This document shows positions 9,901 to 17,780 of a stretch of DNA of 64,000 nucleotides, in pieces; the stretch's first letter is position 1, and the number at the start of each line of letters is the position of its first letter. The DNA comes from Microcoleus vaginatus PCC 9802 (GTDB lineage: Bacteria > Cyanobacteriota > Cyanobacteriia > Cyanobacteriales > Microcoleaceae), in contig CP031740.1 of NCBI GenBank assembly GCA_022701275.1, positions 3,855,001 through 3,919,000 of the forward strand, read 5' to 3'. The notes beneath the pieces were generated by a model that saw only the letters and a list, made by a program, of their open reading frames with translations, ran no database searches and was not told the DNA's origin. The translations under genes were made by a program, and so were the position numbers.

Positions 9901-10216
9901 CACTTCGGCCACGATTGAACTGCGCGAAAATGAAGTTGAAAGTTTGGGCACTCGGATTTATGAAGCCATTCGCGATGATGAAGGCTACATTTCCGCAGCG
10001 CTTTTGGCTAGGTTTGATGCTCTTGAAACTTTCCCGCGTCTACCCTTTGAACCGGTGAGCAAGGAAATTTACACCAAGATGGTGGAAGAGACGGTAGCGC
10101 GCCGCCAAATAGATGTTTTTCATGCGGCACTAAGTCGCTATGACTTAGGTGAAATGATGGATTCGGGGCCGGCGGGCTGCGATTCCGATAAGTGTTTGAT
10201 GCCGGAGACTAAATAG
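6929..10216 (+). CDS. nrdJ: Adenosylcobalamin-dependent ribonucleotide reductase (class II) with intein
   Basis: Makes deoxyribonucleotides from ribonucleoside triphosphates using a B12 radical. The 1095-aa product is 767 aa of reductase interrupted by a 328-aa intein. Reductase landmarks are Cys106 in GAYNCSSTN (first redox cysteine), the NPCGE loop with Asn410, the radical Cys412 and Glu414, the second redox cysteine immediately after the intein (Cys750, HCNLAEVHL once spliced) and the C-terminal pair Cys1084/Cys1089 (GCDSDKC). This matches the Lactobacillus RTPR layout in size and cysteine spacing. Activity requires splicing, because the intein sits between the catalytic loop and the redox cysteine. 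The gene stands alone, with an NrdR-like box upstream and a strong terminator downstream. Confidence 0.95.
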   Translation: MVRELERSSAREKRNLSDFPETAPAANPVFFRTYSRRTETGRETWEEVCDRTVKGLQKLGNLTSEETQLLHRMQNQLKTLASGRWLWVGGSKWIEQPENFSGAYNCSSTNILDWRSFGLLMDLAMMGCGTGAVLEPQYINQLPPIRNRLTLTMQGEIGSTPAQSRREETEVKIAEKTATIYVGDSRQGWVNSYQTLLELSTDERFAGEVQVFIDLSDVRPVGEPLKGFGGVANPVKLPDLYQRCAAILNKALGRQLNSVECCILIDEAAVTIVAGNIRRSAGMRQFSFDDELGANAKNNLWQQDESGNWRIDPERDALRMANHTRVFHTKPTLEECIDAVRKQYYSGEGAIQWAGEAVARSNVDLLSTPSLKLEFLKAYDEGKAKEWLQERHPNMTAGELEHRLVRVGLNPCGEIIGSNFHCVSGDTLLITRDGLHKIKDVVGTEIEIWNGKRWSCVTPFKTASDTCGGRRKLYRVKFGDGTYLDATEYHRFFVKDRFGKVYREVQTKDLMDTSRYSIHTEPFTIQYEDGLNIDSSYAYTLGVAVGDGTTDKNDNAKVRLYEHKMALSVAGNKSSERSYDYLPAFTDVTNLSFSGELLKSLKVNPEALNVIASWNRQAILHFIAGLADTDGSNTHSNGIRIYISDRARAFRVQLLLTKCGIRSSLNLCAHQGSITNYGVRSRDLYYLQITDCGEIPCQRLDVSKGTNAKHKGKWQVVRSVEELPGLHDTYCFNEPEFHKGVFGNTLAGNCNLAEVHLNQIDPYNFKEQEEAFRAAALSVAVLLNHKFIEPRYQYSRELDPIVGVSFTGLFDFFVHAFGVEWLRWWVEGRPQTPQGIAFKQREEEYLSGWREIVNRVVWDYCDRHSLKRPNRCTTVQPSGTKSLLTGASPGWHPPKAQRFIRRITFGKNDPVALACIDYGYNVIPSQSDKDENGNLLNNPFDERCTEWLVEIPVAVSWADLPGADEIDINKFSAAAQMDFYMQVQKFYVRHNTSATIELRENEVESLGTRIYEAIRDDEGYISAALLARFDALETFPRLPFEPVSKEIYTKMVEETVARRQIDVFHAALSRYDLGEMMDSGPAGCDSDKCLMPETK
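8192..9175 (+). mobile_element. Intein with LAGLIDADG homing endonuclease inside nrdJ
   Basis: Residues 422-749 of the nrdJ product. The N-terminal splice block is CVSGDTLLITRDG, starting with the nucleophile Cys422. The C-terminal block ends in NTLAGN before Cys750, so the penultimate residue is Gly instead of the commoner His, a known form among ribonucleotide reductase inteins. Between them are two dodecapeptide motifs of a LAGLIDADG endonuclease, LGVAVGDGT (541-549) and FIAGLADTDGS (622-632), both with the catalytic acidic residue. The element therefore looks able to both splice and home. The insertion point is directly before the active-site redox cysteine. Confidence 0.93.
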
Positions 10217-10240
10217 ATTTAGCGATCGGCTTAAGTATGA

Positions 10241-10273
10241 GAAATCCCCTGGCTTTGGGGATTTCTTTTTTTT
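10241..10273 (+). terminator. Rho-independent terminator of nrdJ
   Basis: Perfect 9-bp stem GAAATCCCC / GGGGATTTC with loop TGGCTTT and a run of nine T. It lies 25 nt after the nrdJ stop and separates it from the convergent Argonaute gene. Confidence 0.92.
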
Positions 10274-10333
10274 GAGTTGCACAAAAATTCTAAAGCCTTG
10301 ATTGAGGCTGTTCTGGAGAAGAGGTGATCGCTC

Positions 10334-12628
10334 TTACAGCCAAAATTGTTTATCCCCATCCAATGCACCCGGAGAAATCCCTTGTAAACGACGATAAGCG
10401 ATGCGATCGGAGCCATATAGCGGTACAGGTAAGCGCGGCTCTTTAAGGGCTCCATGATGTAGTAAGGTAAGTTTAAGAGTTGCTTCTACTACACTATCAA
10501 GTGATACTTGCTGTCCTTCATCAGGAATAACCCTCAAACGCAGGGGATAAGGTAAACCCATTTTCTCAGATTTCACTTCAGTTGTCACTAAAATCACTTC
10601 ATGGGAAGACAAGCAAAGTGATAACCCTTTTTTTGGTGCTTTCAAAACAGACTGCTCAAAGTTGTAAAGTCGGGGAATTCCTGACTTTATGCACTCCACT
10701 AGAATAAAATTGGAACCAATGGCTTTCGATCGTTCCCGTAAATGCTTGATTTCACTACCGCAAAAGTGACCGTCACGGTAAATTAGTACAGTTTTGCGAC
10801 TGAGTTCAGCAGCAGGGAGAAACCTTTCTAGAGTTCTTTTATCGATTTCTTCACCTTCTATAAGAGCATCTTCTAGCCGATAGCGAATAAACTCTCCTTG
10901 TTTACTGTAGAGACGGACACTTGCACAGACATTTAGGCTTCCAGTTCCCTTCTTTTTCGGAGTTCGGGAAATATCGAAGCCGATAAAATAATCCGCAACC
11001 TCCAGAGGTTCAGCTAGAATAAAAGGCAAGTTTCCCAATTTGGCCAAAATTCCAGGAATGACTTGATTGAGGATATTTCCGTGATTGCTAGTATCTTTCA
11101 GCGTGTCCTCGTAAATGACTTGGCTAGCAATTCCACGGCGAAGTAAGCGCGAAGATATAAAAGCATAAAAGCTGCCATCCTCGCTATTGTCAGCGTGGCG
11201 ATCGCTCTGCGGTAGAAATGTCAAAACCAGATCTGCGGGAATTACCAATAACTCATCTATCGCTTGTTCCACTCGGGCTTTAGCCTCATCTACGCTCAAG
11301 CCATCTGTCAAAACTACCTTTACTCTATCTTCATCAATCTTTTTGGTATCTAGATCTATCAAACGGAGGCTTTGAAATTTGTATTGTTTGAGCCGCTGAG
11401 AGATTTGTTCAAGAAAGAAAGAATTGACTTTAAAGTTACCAATTTTTAAAACAGAAATGCGAATTTCTGTGGATGGATCTTCATAGTCACGGTGCTTTCG
11501 ATAAACACCACCTCTAGAGAGTCCCTTTAAGACTTCACCTCTTTTGCCAATAACATTTTGACCGGACTTGTCTTTTCCGAAAAGTAGTTTTGTTTCATCA
11601 AGCTTAAATGGCAGCGTTCGAAATATTTTGGGATGCTGACGGCTATTGATACTATCTCCTAACTGAAAACCATAAATAGCTAGATGTTCTCCAGCCTTTT
11701 GTTTGTAGGAGGTTAAACAGTTCTTTCGTTCTAGGTATGGAATTTTAGTATGCTTGAGTAAATCCCCATATTCCATATCAAATTTGTGAGCTGTATCCTT
11801 GGTAATACAAGGATAAATAGCTGCCATTGGATAGTGAAATTCTTTTGTCCCCTTGCCAAACTGAACAGCTACTACTGGTTGCTCGTCAGGTGCCGATATG
11901 AGTTTTTCTTTGCTAATTGAACCCGTCGCTTTTTCAAGCAATTCTTCTCTACGTTCGCCAATATTTCCGGCAAGATTAACAACGGTAGCAGAACTATTAG
12001 TTTCAATTACGCGAACTTTCATTCCGCTCAAAAGCTCTTGAGGCTTGTGTCGGTAAGGATGATTTTCATAGAAATCAGAGAGACTACCATTAAAAGTAAA
12101 GTAACTGTGAGGTGTTAAAACCAGTGCGGAGTATAGAATTCCTTGCAGTTCAAAAGTTTCTGCCCAAAAGTCAACTTCACGCTTGACTGCAACACGATTA
12201 TCAGACCAAACAGTGTCAGCAGGTGAGAAAGTCCGCCTGATTTGTAATACTCTTACAGCTAGTTGAGCAAAGATACAAGCTGTTGGCTCTGGTTGATTTA
12301 CCCATTGAATTGAGTAAGAGCGATCGCCAATATCATTTTTCAGCTCTTCTATAATTTCATTCAGTGCTGTTCGCCATTCACCTTGGTTCGGCATTGGTTG
12401 ATCTGGTTTAGCTAAAACCCAGAAACATTTATCTTCCCAAATGACGATCGCATCAGGAAATTTCTGACTGAAACGCCAGCTAAATCGATTGCCAATCTTG
12501 CGATCGACTTCGGGAGCTAGTCGAAAGCAGATTAAATTTGGTTTAGAAATACTCAGTTGAAAAATTTCACTCAGATATGTTGGAGATGGGGCAGATTGCC
12601 GAGAAATTTGAACGGGAGCAGTAGTCAT
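10334..12628 (-). CDS. ago: Long prokaryotic Argonaute, predicted catalytically active
   Basis: Guide-directed nuclease, 764 aa from the chosen start. The N-terminal and PAZ-like regions take about residues 1-300 (HYPMAAIYP near 265 marks the PAZ end). The MID domain is at about 465-540 ([31 protein letters not shown]) and PIWI from 545 to the end. The PIWI tetrad can be read as Asp552 (IGFDIS), Glu586 (RYRLEDAL), Asp619 (IYRDGHF) and Asp741 (LYGSDR), with spacings like Thermus Ago. I start at the ATG whose first bases overlap the stop of the nuclease gene (ATGA), not at the ORF's earlier ATG, because this implies translational coupling. It is the last gene of the 73-aa/nuclease/Ago operon. 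The expected role is defence against plasmid or phage DNA, by family knowledge. Confidence 0.9.
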   Translation of the reverse strand: MTTAPVQISRQSAPSPTYLSEIFQLSISKPNLICFRLAPEVDRKIGNRFSWRFSQKFPDAIVIWEDKCFWVLAKPDQPMPNQGEWRTALNEIIEELKNDIGDRSYSIQWVNQPEPTACIFAQLAVRVLQIRRTFSPADTVWSDNRVAVKREVDFWAETFELQGILYSALVLTPHSYFTFNGSLSDFYENHPYRHKPQELLSGMKVRVIETNSSATVVNLAGNIGERREELLEKATGSISKEKLISAPDEQPVVAVQFGKGTKEFHYPMAAIYPCITKDTAHKFDMEYGDLLKHTKIPYLERKNCLTSYKQKAGEHLAIYGFQLGDSINSRQHPKIFRTLPFKLDETKLLFGKDKSGQNVIGKRGEVLKGLSRGGVYRKHRDYEDPSTEIRISVLKIGNFKVNSFFLEQISQRLKQYKFQSLRLIDLDTKKIDEDRVKVVLTDGLSVDEAKARVEQAIDELLVIPADLVLTFLPQSDRHADNSEDGSFYAFISSRLLRRGIASQVIYEDTLKDTSNHGNILNQVIPGILAKLGNLPFILAEPLEVADYFIGFDISRTPKKKGTGSLNVCASVRLYSKQGEFIRYRLEDALIEGEEIDKRTLERFLPAAELSRKTVLIYRDGHFCGSEIKHLRERSKAIGSNFILVECIKSGIPRLYNFEQSVLKAPKKGLSLCLSSHEVILVTTEVKSEKMGLPYPLRLRVIPDEGQQVSLDSVVEATLKLTLLHHGALKEPRLPVPLYGSDRIAYRRLQGISPGALDGDKQFWL

Positions 12629-13446
12629 GCAGCAACCTCTGATACAGAAGAAAATTGACAAATTGAATTAAAGGAACAGTAGCCACAGCTAAAACCAGGA
12701 TTCGCTGGAAAAATAATACTGAAATCAGCAGGATTATCTCTGTAAAGCTTTAACTGTTTCTGATGCTTTTGAGCAATTAGTGCTAACTCGATCTGAAAAG
12801 CTTTGAGTGTACCAGCAGTTGCGCTAATTGGGTCAGACTGCTTGCCAGTCTCCAAATTGTAGAATGAGGCAATAGCTGGTTGGCTCCGATAGAGATAACT
12901 GGCTGCTAGCAGGTAAATGTATGCCTGTCGTCTGTCAAAATCTGATTTACCTGTTTTGAAGTCCAAAATGTGCAGCCTGCCATCAGGCTCAACAAAAATG
13001 CAGTCAATTGCTGCATAGAAGTTAAACAGATAATTCCCCTGCTTGATGATAATTGCTTGGGGAACTCCCTCATCACCTCGACTCAATTGAATGATGTTCT
13101 TGCCAAAAAGAATAGGATGCTGCTGGTAATTTTGTAAGATGAGCTTTACTCGCTCCTCAACCACGGCTGACTGTTGATTTAATTTCAGCATTTCTGCTAC
13201 TTGCTGTGCACCATCTTTTCGGGATAACAGTTCAGGGGCTTGATGAAATTCATAAACTCCTCTTTGTGCCAGCAGTCCAATTTTCTGAGGTTGGCTGTCA
13301 GTCGCTAACAGTGCTGCTATTTGAGGTTCTCGCTGGAGTGCTTTGGCAAAACCGCGCTTCATATCGCAGTGTAAGTGTTCTTGTCCCACTGGTGGAGCAA
13401 ACTGCAACCAGAGATTATAACTGGCAAATGCCCAAATTTTTTTCAC
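12625..13446 (-). CDS. Cas4/AddB-like PD-(D/E)XK nuclease with Fe-S cysteines
   Basis: RecB-family exonuclease-like protein, 273 aa. The nuclease core is seen as Asp148 in AAIDCIF, Asp162 and Lys164 in [10 protein letters not shown], and the QxxxY motif at Gln174-Tyr178 (RRQAYIYLL). Four cysteines are placed as in Cas4 and AddB: one near the N-terminus (Cys27, HLHCDMK) and three at the C-terminus (Cys254, Cys257, Cys263 in [10 protein letters not shown]), so a 4Fe-4S cluster is likely. It lies 36 nt after the 73-aa gene and its stop overlaps the Argonaute start. No CRISPR genes are nearby, so it is more likely a partner of Argonaute, perhaps producing or trimming guide or target DNA ends. That role is inference. 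Confidence 0.88.
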   Translation of the reverse strand: MKKIWAFASYNLWLQFAPPVGQEHLHCDMKRGFAKALQREPQIAALLATDSQPQKIGLLAQRGVYEFHQAPELLSRKDGAQQVAEMLKLNQQSAVVEERVKLILQNYQQHPILFGKNIIQLSRGDEGVPQAIIIKQGNYLFNFYAAIDCIFVEPDGRLHILDFKTGKSDFDRRQAYIYLLAASYLYRSQPAIASFYNLETGKQSDPISATAGTLKAFQIELALIAQKHQKQLKLYRDNPADFSIIFPANPGFSCGYCSFNSICQFSSVSEVAA

Positions 13447-13482
13447 AGGCTGAGCCCTCTAGAATAGAGGGCAGTTATTGGT

Positions 13483-13704
13483 TCATTTCGTGAGAATTGC
13501 GTGAATTGCTTCTTTGGCTTTAGCTGACTTGGATATTCCAGTCTGGTTGGCTAGTTCCAAAGTACGTAACCCTTCCAGCATTTGTTCGGCAGCCTTCCTC
13601 ACGTTTGGATTCCGGCTTGTCTTTTGCACTTCCTCCAGCAGCAGTGGCAGGGGTCGGCCGATTGAGAAGCACAGTTGATCCGGATTCGATTGCTGTTTTT
13701 TCAT
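13483..13704 (-). CDS. 73-aa hypothetical protein, first gene of the Argonaute operon
   Basis: A small basic, helix-rich protein (RNPNVRKAAEQMLEGLRTLEL, then ISKSAKAKEAIHAILTK) with no membrane segment and no domain I recognise. I chose the ATG at 13704 because it is preceded at ideal distance by AGGAGG (ATACAGGAGGCCAAGT); the ORF extends further upstream without such a site. The nuclease gene starts 36 nt after its stop, so the three genes are probably one transcript. Possible roles are a nuclease cofactor, a nucleic-acid-binding subunit or an antitoxin-like regulator. None is supported by a motif. Confidence 0.75.
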   Translation of the reverse strand: MKKQQSNPDQLCFSIGRPLPLLLEEVQKTSRNPNVRKAAEQMLEGLRTLELANQTGISKSAKAKEAIHAILTK

Positions 13705-13760
13705 ACTTGGCCTCCTGTATAAAGCTTTGTAACTCAACAACTAGAGGGATGCCAGTCATA

Positions 13761-13779
13761 GTTGATATATACTTTCAAC
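13761..13779. promoter_or_regulatory. Dyad operator 1 (GTTGA-N9-TCAAC)
   Basis: GTTGATATATACTTTCAAC, 57 nt upstream of the 73-aa gene start on its own (minus) strand. Arms GTTGA and TCAAC are perfect. It also pairs as an inverted repeat with operator 2. Probable binding site of the divergent XRE-type regulator. Confidence 0.6.
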
Positions 13780-13799
13780 ATATTGGCTAGATGCCTCTA

Positions 13800-13821
13800 A
13801 TGTTGAAAGTATATGCAACAT
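13800..13821. promoter_or_regulatory. Dyad operator 2 (ATGTTG-N10-CAACAT)
   Basis: Perfect 6-bp arms ATGTTG / CAACAT. Together with operator 1 it forms an imperfect inverted repeat of about 20 bp per arm, sharing TATACTTTCAACAT on one strand. Positioned between the two divergent promoters. Confidence 0.6.
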
Positions 13822-13857
13822 GAAAAATTATGTCAAGGGGTCGAGAGATAAAAAAGT

Positions 13858-13880
13858 ATGTTGACATAGCTATTCAACAT
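13858..13880. promoter_or_regulatory. Dyad operator 3 (ATGTTGA-N9-TCAACAT)
   Basis: Perfect 7-bp arms, the best of the three. It covers the hexamer TTGACA (13861-13866), a consensus -35 box for the rightward regulator gene, so binding here should block that promoter. Confidence 0.62.
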
Positions 13881-13890
13881 CAGCTACGAT
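13861..13890 (+). promoter_or_regulatory. Candidate sigma70 promoter of the XRE-ImmA/IrrE gene
   Basis: TTGACA at 13861-13866 and TACGAT at 13885-13890 with an 18-nt spacer. The -35 box lies inside operator 3, which fits autorepression by the gene product. The start codon of the regulator is 100-160 nt downstream. Confidence 0.5.
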
Positions 13891-14052
13891 CGACCTATAA
13901 GTTATGGTGGATTAACCTATTTGGGTAATAGCTCGACAATAAAAGCATTGAAACCCTTATGAGGTAAAGGTTGTAGCTTTCACACCCTTTGAATGCTCGC
14001 AACGTTAAAATCAGTGGGCTTAGGGAATCTCGTCAGTAAATCGGATGTGGCT

Positions 14053-15138
14053 ATGGATAAACAAGAAGGTCAAAGTTTTGGTGCGGTTATTTGGCAAGCC
14101 CGCAGGAAAAAGCGATTGAGTCAGAGAGAACTGGCTGTAAAGGTAGGAGTGGACTACACCTACCTTTCAAAACTGGAAAATGACCATGTTGAGGCAAGTG
14201 AGAAAGTCATCCGCTCCTTAGCAAAGCATCTAGAGTTGAACGCAGAGGAATTGATCTACCTAGGCGGTCGCATGACCGAACATGACACTGAAGCTCTTGA
14301 GGAAATGGTCAGGGCGAATTACAAGGAAATGCCTGCTTTATTCCGTCGAGTGCGGGAAAATCCTGGTATGGATTCATTCGTAGAAGCACGGGAGGAGCAG
14401 CTCGCAAAACTGCAACAAGAAAATGCTACCCTCAAAGCCCAAATTTCAGAGCTAGAGAAACAACTACGGATCTATCGTTTTTTTTCCAAAGCGGAAATAG
14501 AACGCAGTGCTAATGAAATTCTGCGGCAAATGCAAGCAAAAAAACTTATTCCTAACTGGCCTTTGGATGTCACTCGTGTAGCTGATTTTCTAGGAATTCG
14601 TATTTATTATGATATAATTCCTCCTGATGAAGAAGGACCTATTGTGGCTAAAATTTTACATCAAGAACGCGCCATTATTATCAATGAAGATTTGACAATT
14701 TTTAATAAAGATATTTCCCCCTTTAAGAATAAATTTTACTCTTCAATAATTGCTCACGAAATAGGACACTGGGTACTTCAAGTTAACCAAGATGAATTTG
14801 AAACTTTATCGGAACAGCGGAAGATGAATTATAATGTTGCCAAAGGTATAGATACATTATTGTGTCGCTTTGCTAGCGAAGAACTCGATCGGTACAGTTT
14901 GAATAAGCCCGGGAATGGGGTAGAATGGCAAGCTCAATATTTTGCCAGTTGTTTGCTAATGCCTCGCCACCTCTTGGAAGAAAAACGAAAGGGGCGTGAT
15001 TTAACGAAATGGTCTCATCTTTATGCAATGCGAGATGAACTGGGCGTAAGCATATCACATCTAATTAATCGCCTGCAAGACTTAGGCTGGATTTACATCC
15101 CAAAAGGTTCCAAACACATTTACCAAGGTAAAGGCTAG
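14053..15138 (+). CDS. XRE-family regulator fused to ImmA/IrrE metallopeptidase
   Basis: A 361-aa protein from the ATG at 14053 (an ATG 60 nt earlier is also open, but the helix-turn-helix domain begins right after the later one). Residues 8-70 are an XRE helix-turn-helix (LSQRELAVKVGVDYTYLSKLEN). Residues about 115-150 form a coiled coil (LAKLQQENATLKAQISELEKQL). The rest is an ImmA/IrrE (DUF955) zinc peptidase domain with the motif HEIGHWVLQVNQDE. In this family the protease cleaves an XRE repressor (ImmA/ImmR, IrrE/DdrO); here both are in one chain, so self-inactivation is possible. It is divergent from the Argonaute operon, with three dyads between, so it is the likely repressor of both directions. 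Confidence 0.88.
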   Translation: MDKQEGQSFGAVIWQARRKKRLSQRELAVKVGVDYTYLSKLENDHVEASEKVIRSLAKHLELNAEELIYLGGRMTEHDTEALEEMVRANYKEMPALFRRVRENPGMDSFVEAREEQLAKLQQENATLKAQISELEKQLRIYRFFSKAEIERSANEILRQMQAKKLIPNWPLDVTRVADFLGIRIYYDIIPPDEEGPIVAKILHQERAIIINEDLTIFNKDISPFKNKFYSSIIAHEIGHWVLQVNQDEFETLSEQRKMNYNVAKGIDTLLCRFASEELDRYSLNKPGNGVEWQAQYFASCLLMPRHLLEEKRKGRDLTKWSHLYAMRDELGVSISHLINRLQDLGWIYIPKGSKHIYQGKG

Positions 15139-15195
15139 CTCCAATGATATTTCGATAGGTTTGATAACAATCGTAGAAGGTGAGGAGAAGAAAAA

Positions 15196-15888
15196 ATGAA
15201 CTTATTTAAGCCAGTAAGATTCTTAAAAAAAGAAGAAATCGAAGATAAGGCTAATGAGGTTTTGATGAAGATGAAAAAAGAAGGTTTTATCCCCAAATGG
15301 CCTTTTGAAGCTTCTTATGTGGCTGATGCTCTTGAAATTCGTATAGCTAGAGGCAAAATACCACCAGACAATGAGGGAATAATAGCAGCTAAAATAGAAC
15401 CAATAAAACGTTTAATTACCATTAATGAACTGTTCTTTGCAAACATAAAAATAAATAAAGGGCTGGAAGAATCAACAATCGCTCACGAAATAGGACACTG
15501 GGTACTTCATGTCAACCAAGATGAAGCTGATGGTATTGTAAAGCAGCTCGAACTACCTCTAAACTGCCAAGCTACTCCACAGCTATTTTTGTGTCGCAGT
15601 CTTGATAAGAGCCATCAAACTACATTCAATAGTAAAGTTGATATTGAATGGCAAGCGCAATATTTTGCTAGCTGTTTGTTAATGCCTAGATATATCTTGG
15701 AAGAGAAGCGAAGAGGACGTAACTTACAAAACTGGCCTCACCTCTATGCAATGGCTGATGAACTTGGCGTAACTATATCAAATTTGACAAATCGCCTGCA
15801 AGATTTGGGCTTGATTAACATTCCCAAGGGTTCCAAGCAGATATATTTAGGTAATTCAAGACCTAATGGGCAGCAAAAGTTGTTTTAG
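15196..15888 (+). CDS. ImmA/IrrE-family metallopeptidase, HTH-less paralogue
   Basis: A 230-aa zinc peptidase of the ImmA/IrrE family with HEIGHWVLHVNQDE. It is clearly a copy of the C-terminal half of the upstream regulator: both share VAD.L.IRI, the IPPD.EG..AKI block, WQAQYFASCLLMPR, and GSK.IY near the end. It lacks the DNA-binding domain. The gene lies 57 nt after the regulator with a good ribosome site (GAGGAG). It is probably co-transcribed, and it could be the trigger protease that cleaves the regulator in trans. The duplication probably arose locally, but the two have diverged considerably at the nucleotide level. Confidence 0.87.
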   Translation: MNLFKPVRFLKKEEIEDKANEVLMKMKKEGFIPKWPFEASYVADALEIRIARGKIPPDNEGIIAAKIEPIKRLITINELFFANIKINKGLEESTIAHEIGHWVLHVNQDEADGIVKQLELPLNCQATPQLFLCRSLDKSHQTTFNSKVDIEWQAQYFASCLLMPRYILEEKRRGRNLQNWPHLYAMADELGVTISNLTNRLQDLGLINIPKGSKQIYLGNSRPNGQQKLF

Positions 15889-16085
15889 AAAAGCACGATC
15901 GTCCTTTCTCTTCCCCTACTCAAAAAGTGCGATTGTATAGCAACTAGCTTGCATATCGCTTGCGTGGAGGCCTAAAATTCGCCCATAATTCAAAGCCAAG
16001 TTTTGTCAAGTCGGTTCGTAGACTGCACTCTTCTCGAATAACTGCGGTAAGATTGTGCGATCGGGCTTCCCCGATCGCACTTCTC

Positions 16086-17372
16086 TCAACCGTTCACATA
16101 ATAATCCCGCGTTCCCTTCGCATTCATCGCTTCTCCGAGTCTATTTAACCCGTACACGTAAGCAGCAGTTCTCATCGAAACTGACAATTCCTGAGATTTT
16201 TTCCAAATTGCTTCAGTTTCTTCGACCATTTTATGCTTCAACCGCTGGTTGACTTCCTCCAGCGTCCAATAAAGCCCGCTGCGGTTTTGCACCCACTCAA
16301 AATAACTAACCGTTACGCCTCCGGCATTGACTAAAATATCAGGGATTACTTGAATTCCCCTCGCTTCTAAAACCAAATCAGCAGCAGAATCAATCGGCCC
16401 GTTAGCTACTTCAAAAATAAACTTAGCCTTAACATCATTAACATTCGCTTCAGTTATTTGATTCTCCAAAGCTGCTGGCACCAGCACGTCTACATCTAAT
16501 GCTAAGAGTTGCTCATTTGTCAAGATTTCGTGTTCGATAATATTGCAAACAGAACCTTCACAGTAAAGAGCTTTGATACCTTTGTTAGAGTTTTTAAAGC
16601 CTCGAATACTCGGGATATCCAGACCTTGTTTAGCATAAATTCCCCCTTGGGAATCGCTGACAGCAACAACTTTGTAACCTGCTTTCCACAGCAGTTCTGC
16701 TATTTCTGCACCTGCATTACCAAAACCTTGTACTGCGACAGTTGTATCTTGAGGATTTAGCTCAAATTTGGGTAGAAGAGTTTGTACTACAAAAAAAGCA
16801 CCCATTGCTGTTGCGGTATCTCTGCCCAAACTGCCGCCAATTGTCACTGGTTTACCAGTCACAACCGCTGGAGAAAGCTGCCGCTTAATAATATTGTATT
16901 GATCCATCATCCAACCCATAATCATGGGATTGGTGTACACATCCGGCGCGGGAATATCAACATCGGGGCCGATAAAATCTGCGATCGCATCGACATAGCC
17001 CCGGCTCAACCGTTCCAATTCCAGTTTGGACAATTCCTTGGGATTGAGAGTGATTCCGCCCTTGGCTCCTCCAAAGGGCAAGTTCAAAACTGCACATTTA
17101 AACGTCATCCAAAATGCTAAGGATTGCACTTCATCAAGGGATACTTCCGGATGATAGCGCACTCCTCCTTTAGACGGGCCTCTGGTATTGTCGTAGCGCA
17201 CTCGATAACCTTGAAAAATTCGCAGGGAACCGTCGTCCATCCGCACGGGAATCGATACAATTAAACTGGATTTGGGGTGTTTCAGCCGTTCAATAGTATC
17301 CTCGGAAAGCGACACATATTTTAAGGCTCGTTCTAATCGGCGACTGGCATCGGCAAATAATGAATCAGACAT
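16086..17372 (-). CDS. gdhA: Glutamate dehydrogenase (NAD(P)+)
   Basis: Interconverts glutamate and 2-oxoglutarate plus ammonium in the cytoplasm, 428 aa. Dinucleotide-dependent Glu/Leu/Phe/Val dehydrogenase family: the substrate-binding Lys68 lies in GPSKGGVRYHP, the catalytic Lys104 in PFGGAKGGI, the conserved PAPDVYTNP follows, and the Rossmann fold has VQGFGNAG. I place the start at MSDSLF (17372); the ORF begins eight codons earlier, but that extension looks like leader. Single-gene unit. In cyanobacteria GDH is secondary to GS-GOGAT and more often used late in growth or in amino acid catabolism. Confidence 0.94.
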   Translation of the reverse strand: MSDSLFADASRRLERALKYVSLSEDTIERLKHPKSSLIVSIPVRMDDGSLRIFQGYRVRYDNTRGPSKGGVRYHPEVSLDEVQSLAFWMTFKCAVLNLPFGGAKGGITLNPKELSKLELERLSRGYVDAIADFIGPDVDIPAPDVYTNPMIMGWMMDQYNIIKRQLSPAVVTGKPVTIGGSLGRDTATAMGAFFVVQTLLPKFELNPQDTTVAVQGFGNAGAEIAELLWKAGYKVVAVSDSQGGIYAKQGLDIPSIRGFKNSNKGIKALYCEGSVCNIIEHEILTNEQLLALDVDVLVPAALENQITEANVNDVKAKFIFEVANGPIDSAADLVLEARGIQVIPDILVNAGGVTVSYFEWVQNRSGLYWTLEEVNQRLKHKMVEETEAIWKKSQELSVSMRTAAYVYGLNRLGEAMNAKGTRDYYVNG

Positions 17373-17396
17373 AATAGGAAGGAAGAAGGAAAGCAC

Positions 17397-17780
17397 GACA
17401 TGGATTTTGACACGGATACACGGATTAATTATTTAGTGTCCGTCAGATTTTGAAGTCAGAGGGAAGAAGGAAGAATAGCTGACATCTTAATTTTAAGTAT
17501 CTCGGCTGGCCTACTGGTTTTCCTATACATTTTAATTTAATCACAATCCAGGTTGAATTCTGTCAACGGTCAACTGTCAACTGTCCACAAACTGCCTTGT
17601 GTCGATCGACAATCTCGCAGTGCCAAGCAGCGATTAAGCAGATACACTTACAATAGAGGGTGATATTTAAGCTCAAGCCCCAATTTGAGTTCGCTCGCTC
17701 AAATCACAGCCAGCCATCAGGGAAATTAAATTCTGAAATAGATCGAGGCTTTAGCTGACGTTAGAAACTGAATTATTATT
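17397..17780. other. Intergenic region between gdhA and DUF4126 gene
   Basis: A divergent spacer of 384 nt with promoters for both sides expected. A TCAACGGTCAACTGTCAACTGTCC stretch near 17563 (split repeats of the 7-nt unit GTCAACT) is a short tandem repeat. I see no gene or clear operator. Confidence 0.5.

Noticed and set aside
12625..13446. A genuine CRISPR-adaptation Cas4
   Set aside because: No cas1, cas2, cas effector or array is in the window, and the gene is translationally coupled to Argonaute; Cas4-like is a fold statement only.
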